This document shows positions 60,607 through 64,000 of a DNA stretch of 64,000 bases, one piece after another. The stretch spans positions 1,550,001 to 1,614,000 of the forward strand of contig NZ_CP120733.1 of the NCBI RefSeq assembly GCF_029542625.1, read 5' to 3'. The notes beneath the pieces are model-generated. The model worked only from the letters and a program-made list of their open reading frames with translations, made no database searches and was not told the origin of the DNA. The position numbers and the translations under genes were made by a program. Origin of the DNA: Tepidibacter hydrothermalis. GTDB taxonomy: Bacteria > Bacillota > Clostridia > Peptostreptococcales > Peptostreptococcaceae. The number at the start of each line of letters is the position of its first letter. Positions within the stretch are counted from its first letter, which is position 1.

Positions 60607-62353
60607 AAATGATGGTTTAGTTAAAGTGTTTGATTTTTCAGGAAATTACAAATACTTAACGATCTTGGCATGTGTTTTATCTGGTATTAGTACAGTCCTA
60701 TCTATAGTGCCTTTTGTGTACATTTATAAAGTTATAGAAATATGGATAGAAGCATCAGTAGATACAGATGTTGTATTTTATTATGGTAAACTATCAGTTT
60801 TATTTGCAGTACTTAGTATTTTTATATATTTTATAGCACTGTACTTGTCTCATTTAGCTGCTTTTAGAACAGCTAAAAATATGAAAAGACAAACTCTACA
60901 TCATCTAATGAAGTTGCCAATGGGATATTTTAGTTTAAATAGCAGTGGAAAATTACGAAAGATAATAGACGATAATGCGGGGCTAACAGAGGCTTTTTTA
61001 GCTCATCAGTTACCAGACTTTGTTGGTGCTTTGATAATGCCATTTACTATACTAAGTTGTTTTTTTATATTTGAACCTAGATTAGGAGCAGTTTGTTTAG
61101 TACCACTAGTTATCTCTATTTTATTAATTAAACAAATGATGGGTGGAGAAAATGCAAAATTTATGGGTCAATATATGGACGCATTAGAAGATATGAATAA
61201 AGAAGCAGTTGAATATATTCGAGGGATTCCAATTGTTAAAGTATTTCAGCAAACAGTTTTTTCATTTAAAAATTTCTACAAAGCTATTAATGACTATAAA
61301 GGCTTTGCAAGTGATTATTCTATTCGTTGTAGAATACCTATGACAAGTTTTAAAGTAAGTTTAAATAGTTTTTTTGTATTATTAATTCCAATAGGGATTC
61401 TTCTGTTTACCTCAACTACTGATCAGAAATTTATTTTTGTAAATATTATATTTTATATGCTATTCACTCCGTTATGCGCTACTATGATGATGAAATTAAT
61501 ATTTACAGGAGAGAATTTATTACAAGCAAAAGAAGCAGTTCAGCGTATTGATATATTATTACAGGAAAAGCCTTTAAAAGTGTCAAAGGAAATAAAAGAA
61601 GTGAAAGATTTTTCTATTGAATTTAATAATGTTTCATTTACTTATCCTACTGCTAAAGAGAAAGCTTTAGATGATATTCGGTTGGAAATAAATCAAGGAG
61701 AAACTGTTGCGATTGTAGGAACAACCGGTAGTGGGAAAACAACTTTAGCAAGTTTAGTACCTAGGTTCTTTGATGTTAATGAGGGGAGCATTTCTATTGG
61801 AGGTGTAGATGTTCGAAATATTACAACAACTGAGTTGATGAGATGTATTGCATTTGTTTTTCAACAAAGTCAATTATTTAAAAATACTATAGCAGAAAAC
61901 ATTAGAATTGGAAAGCAAGATGCGTCTGAGAAAGAAATCTATGAGGCACTAGAAATGGCTCAATGTAAAGATATTATTGATAAGATGCCACAAGGCATAC
62001 ATACGATGATTGGTACTAAGGGCACCCATCTTTCAGGAGGAGAAAAGCAGAGAATTGCTTTAGCAAGAGCGATTTTAAAAGATTCTCCAATTGTTATTTT
62101 AGATGAAGCAACAGCTTCATCAGATGCCGAAAATGAGTTTTTAATTCAACGTGCTTTTGATCAATTAACAAGGGGTAAAACAGTGATTTTAATAGCTCAT
62201 AGATTATCGACAATAGTAAATGCAGATAAGATAATAGTTATGGATAAAGGTAAAATTGTGGAGCAAGGCACTCACAAGTCGTTGTTAGATAAAGATGGGA
62301 TTTATGCATCTATGTGGGGTTTATATAAAACTTCTGTTAATTGGGCGATATAG
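60599..62353 (+). CDS. ABC transporter half 1 (YbtP/IrtA-like)
   Basis: 584 residues: a six-helix type IV transporter membrane domain (about 15-310) and an ATPase domain (Walker A GTTGSGKTT near 374, Q-loop FQQSQLF, signature LSGGEKQ, Walker B VILDEATASSDAENE). Exporter-type fold, but in yersiniabactin-type and mycobactin systems (YbtPQ, IrtAB) such pairs import the iron complex. It is paired with the next gene. ATG 60599 follows AAGGAGG. Confidence 0.9.
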   Translation: MRKNDGLVKVFDFSGNYKYLTILACVLSGISTVLSIVPFVYIYKVIEIWIEASVDTDVVFYYGKLSVLFAVLSIFIYFIALYLSHLAAFRTAKNMKRQTLHHLMKLPMGYFSLNSSGKLRKIIDDNAGLTEAFLAHQLPDFVGALIMPFTILSCFFIFEPRLGAVCLVPLVISILLIKQMMGGENAKFMGQYMDALEDMNKEAVEYIRGIPIVKVFQQTVFSFKNFYKAINDYKGFASDYSIRCRIPMTSFKVSLNSFFVLLIPIGILLFTSTTDQKFIFVNIIFYMLFTPLCATMMMKLIFTGENLLQAKEAVQRIDILLQEKPLKVSKEIKEVKDFSIEFNNVSFTYPTAKEKALDDIRLEINQGETVAIVGTTGSGKTTLASLVPRFFDVNEGSISIGGVDVRNITTTELMRCIAFVFQQSQLFKNTIAENIRIGKQDASEKEIYEALEMAQCKDIIDKMPQGIHTMIGTKGTHLSGGEKQRIALARAILKDSPIVILDEATASSDAENEFLIQRAFDQLTRGKTVILIAHRLSTIVNADKIIVMDKGKIVEQGTHKSLLDKDGIYASMWGLYKTSVNWAI

Positions 62354-62367
62354 AAGGGAGTTTGAAA

Positions 62368-64000
62368 ATGTTTAATGGTTTAAAAAATAAATATGACTTG
62401 AGTGATGATGGTTATAAGTCATTGAAAAAGGGGATTATGTTTAGTGTATTTACAAATTTATCAATGATGTTACCAGTAGGTATAGGGACTTTAGTATTAG
62501 GAAATATGTTAGAGGTTATCTTTGGAAAGAAAAATGGTATTGCCATAAGTCCATTATATTATACCATCATAGGTGTAATTATATTGGTAATTATGTTTGT
62601 ATTTTCTTACTATCAGTACACAATTACTTATATAGGAACATATGAAGAAAGTTCAAAGAGAAGAATTGATATTAGTGAACATATGAGAAAATTACCTCTA
62701 TCTTTTTTTGGAAAAAGAGATTTATCAGATTTAACAAACACTATTATGGGTGATTGTGCTAGTTTTGAACACGCTTTTTCACATACAATTCCACAATTTT
62801 ATGGAGCTATTTTATCAACAGCTATTATTATGGCTGTAATGTTCATAAAAAATTGGAAGATGGCGATTGCACTTTTTTGGGTGACACCATGTGCTTTTCT
62901 TATTATTTGGTTATCAAGAAAGATACAAAAAAAACTAGGGACTCAATATGTTAACAAAAGACTATTGTTATCAGATACAATTCAAGAATCATTAGAACTT
63001 ATGCAGGAAATCAAGGCTTACAATCAACAAACTTCATATGGAAAATTGATAGATACAAGACTTGATGAATCAGAAAAATATCAAAAAAAATCTGAATTGT
63101 TATCAGCTAGTTTGTTGACAACAGCTCAAATGTTTTTAAGATTAGGATTTGCATCAGTTATTGTTGTGGGAAATTCTATGGTATTTAATAGTGAAATAGA
63201 TCTATTTACTTACATATTATATCTACTTGCTGCAAGTATGATATATGATCCACTTTCAATAGCTATGGGTAATTTATCAGAGTTATTAAGCATGGATATA
63301 TTAATAGACAGATTGAAAAAAATTTATAAAGTACCAATTTTAAACGGATCTAAAGAATTAAAGGTTGATAATTTTGATATTAAATTTGAGCAACTTACTT
63401 TTTCTTATGACAAAGAAAAACCAGTAGTGAAAAACTTAAGCTTTACTGCAAAGCAAGGACAAAAGACAGCTTTGGTGGGCGCTTCAGGTAGTGGTAAAAG
63501 TACAGTATTAAAACTAGCTGCAAGGTTTTATGATATGGAAAAAGGTAGAATCTTGGTAGGAGGAAAAGATATATCAACAATAGATGCACAACATTTATTA
63601 AAATATTATTCGGTTGTATTTCAAGATGTAATGCTTTTTGACAACACTATTATGGAAAATATTCGTATAGGAAGAAAAGACGCTTCTGATCAAGAGGTTA
63701 TAAAAGCTGCAAAACTGGCAAATTGTCAATCTTTTATAGATAGATTACCAGAAGGGTATAATACTAAAATTGGAGAAAATGGAGGATTATTGTCTGGTGG
63801 AGAAAAACAAAGATTGTCTATTGCCAGAGCAATATTAAAAGATGCTCCTATAATATTGTTAGATGAAGTAACAGCATCTTTAGATGTAGAGAATGAAACC
63901 TTAATTCAAGAAGCTATTTCAAGAGTAGTAAAGAACAAAACTGTTTTAATTATAGCGCATAGGCTAAGAACAATTGAAAGCTGTGATAAGATTGTAGTAA
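62368..64000 (+). CDS. ABC transporter half 2 (YbtQ/IrtB-like), partial
   Basis: The reading frame runs off the window after 544 codons. Six-helix membrane domain, then an ATPase with Walker A GASGSGKST, signature LSGGEKQ, Walker B ILLDEVTASLD and H-loop AHRLRT; only the last few dozen residues are missing. It starts at ATG with AAGGGAG 10 bases upstream. It forms a heterodimer with the preceding half-transporter. Confidence 0.9.
   Translation, partial: MFNGLKNKYDLSDDGYKSLKKGIMFSVFTNLSMMLPVGIGTLVLGNMLEVIFGKKNGIAISPLYYTIIGVIILVIMFVFSYYQYTITYIGTYEESSKRRIDISEHMRKLPLSFFGKRDLSDLTNTIMGDCASFEHAFSHTIPQFYGAILSTAIIMAVMFIKNWKMAIALFWVTPCAFLIIWLSRKIQKKLGTQYVNKRLLLSDTIQESLELMQEIKAYNQQTSYGKLIDTRLDESEKYQKKSELLSASLLTTAQMFLRLGFASVIVVGNSMVFNSEIDLFTYILYLLAASMIYDPLSIAMGNLSELLSMDILIDRLKKIYKVPILNGSKELKVDNFDIKFEQLTFSYDKEKPVVKNLSFTAKQGQKTALVGASGSGKSTVLKLAARFYDMEKGRILVGGKDISTIDAQHLLKYYSVVFQDVMLFDNTIMENIRIGRKDASDQEVIKAAKLANCQSFIDRLPEGYNTKIGENGGLLSGGEKQRLSIARAILKDAPIILLDEVTASLDVENETLIQEAISRVVKNKTVLIIAHRLRTIESCDKIVV

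Noticed and set aside
1-64000. CRISPR arrays, rRNA or tRNA genes, prophage or conjugation genes
   Set aside because: I looked for regular spacer repeats, conserved rRNA/tRNA segments and phage or conjugation modules on both strands and saw none; TraX alone does not indicate a conjugative element.

Overview
The window looks like chromosomal DNA of a spore-forming, low-GC Firmicute of the Clostridium type. The DNA is very AT-rich, ribosome binding sites are strong AAGGAGG-type, and start codons include TTG and GTG. It carries an alpha/beta-type small acid-soluble spore protein, a T-box leader, TPP and adenine riboswitches, many ECF-type vitamin transporter subunits and proteins with copper-amine-oxidase-like 'stalk' domains. 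Species cannot be told from the sequence alone. I see no rRNA, tRNA or CRISPR array.

Layout. 1-3.5 kb: a partial lipoprotein of the agmatine deiminase family (minus strand), then a MarR-regulated group (MarR, small membrane protein, nitroreductase, flavodoxin/ferredoxin protein) with three copies of a GTTCG-N4-CGAAC palindrome and a fossil of a duplicated nitroreductase start. 3.7-9.5 kb: an unknown protein, a secreted esterase, a two-component system and a secreted stalk-domain protein. 9.6-12.3 kb: an HxlR regulator followed by a small redox operon (old yellow enzyme, two 4-oxalocrotonate-type tautomerases, pyridoxamine-oxidase-like flavoprotein). 12.4-19.3 kb: a Cof-type phosphatase and then a complete STM4015-4014-4013-4012-4011 set (leucine-rich repeat protein, ATP-grasp, sulfatase-fold hydrolase, two radical SAM enzymes) plus a PHP phosphoesterase. 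This is a conserved but, to my knowledge, functionally undescribed pathway. 19.6-30.4 kb: assorted single genes, including T-box-controlled hisS, a degenerate GH5-like protein, a DUF985 cupin, a suppressor-of-fused-like protein, a membrane-anchored MutS-like ATPase, TraX and a small spore-protein-like gene. 30.8-33.2 kb: two tiny membrane proteins with mRNA-structure signals like those of type I toxins, then a tandem TPP-class leader (one canonical aptamer plus one divergent aptamer) before thiW-thiM. 33.4-40.9 kb: an adenine riboswitch before an HD phosphohydrolase, an acetyltransferase, a WG-repeat protein, a NifX-like protein, a SASP, a cupin and a folate-type ECF S component.

41.3-64 kb is the main accessory system, an iron-siderophore locus of pyochelin/yersiniabactin/equibactin type. 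A promoter overlapped by a Fur-like box drives salicylate synthase, DAHP synthase, type II thioesterase, phosphopantetheinyl transferase, salicyl-AMP ligase, two NRPS proteins (carrier-Cy-A-PCP-Cy and docking-MT-PCP-TE) and a saccharopine-dehydrogenase-like reductase. The chemistry predicted is salicylate plus two cysteines, cyclised, methylated, partly reduced and released by a thioesterase whose nucleophile appears to be Cys rather than Ser. The second half (AraC regulator, ECF S, T and fused A1A2 components, and two YbtP/YbtQ-like ABC half-transporters, the last running off the window) is now cut off from the biosynthetic half by a 1,467-bp IS3-family element. The element landed exactly in the start codon of the AraC gene: it regenerated the ATG through its 3-bp target duplication but carried away the ribosome binding site.
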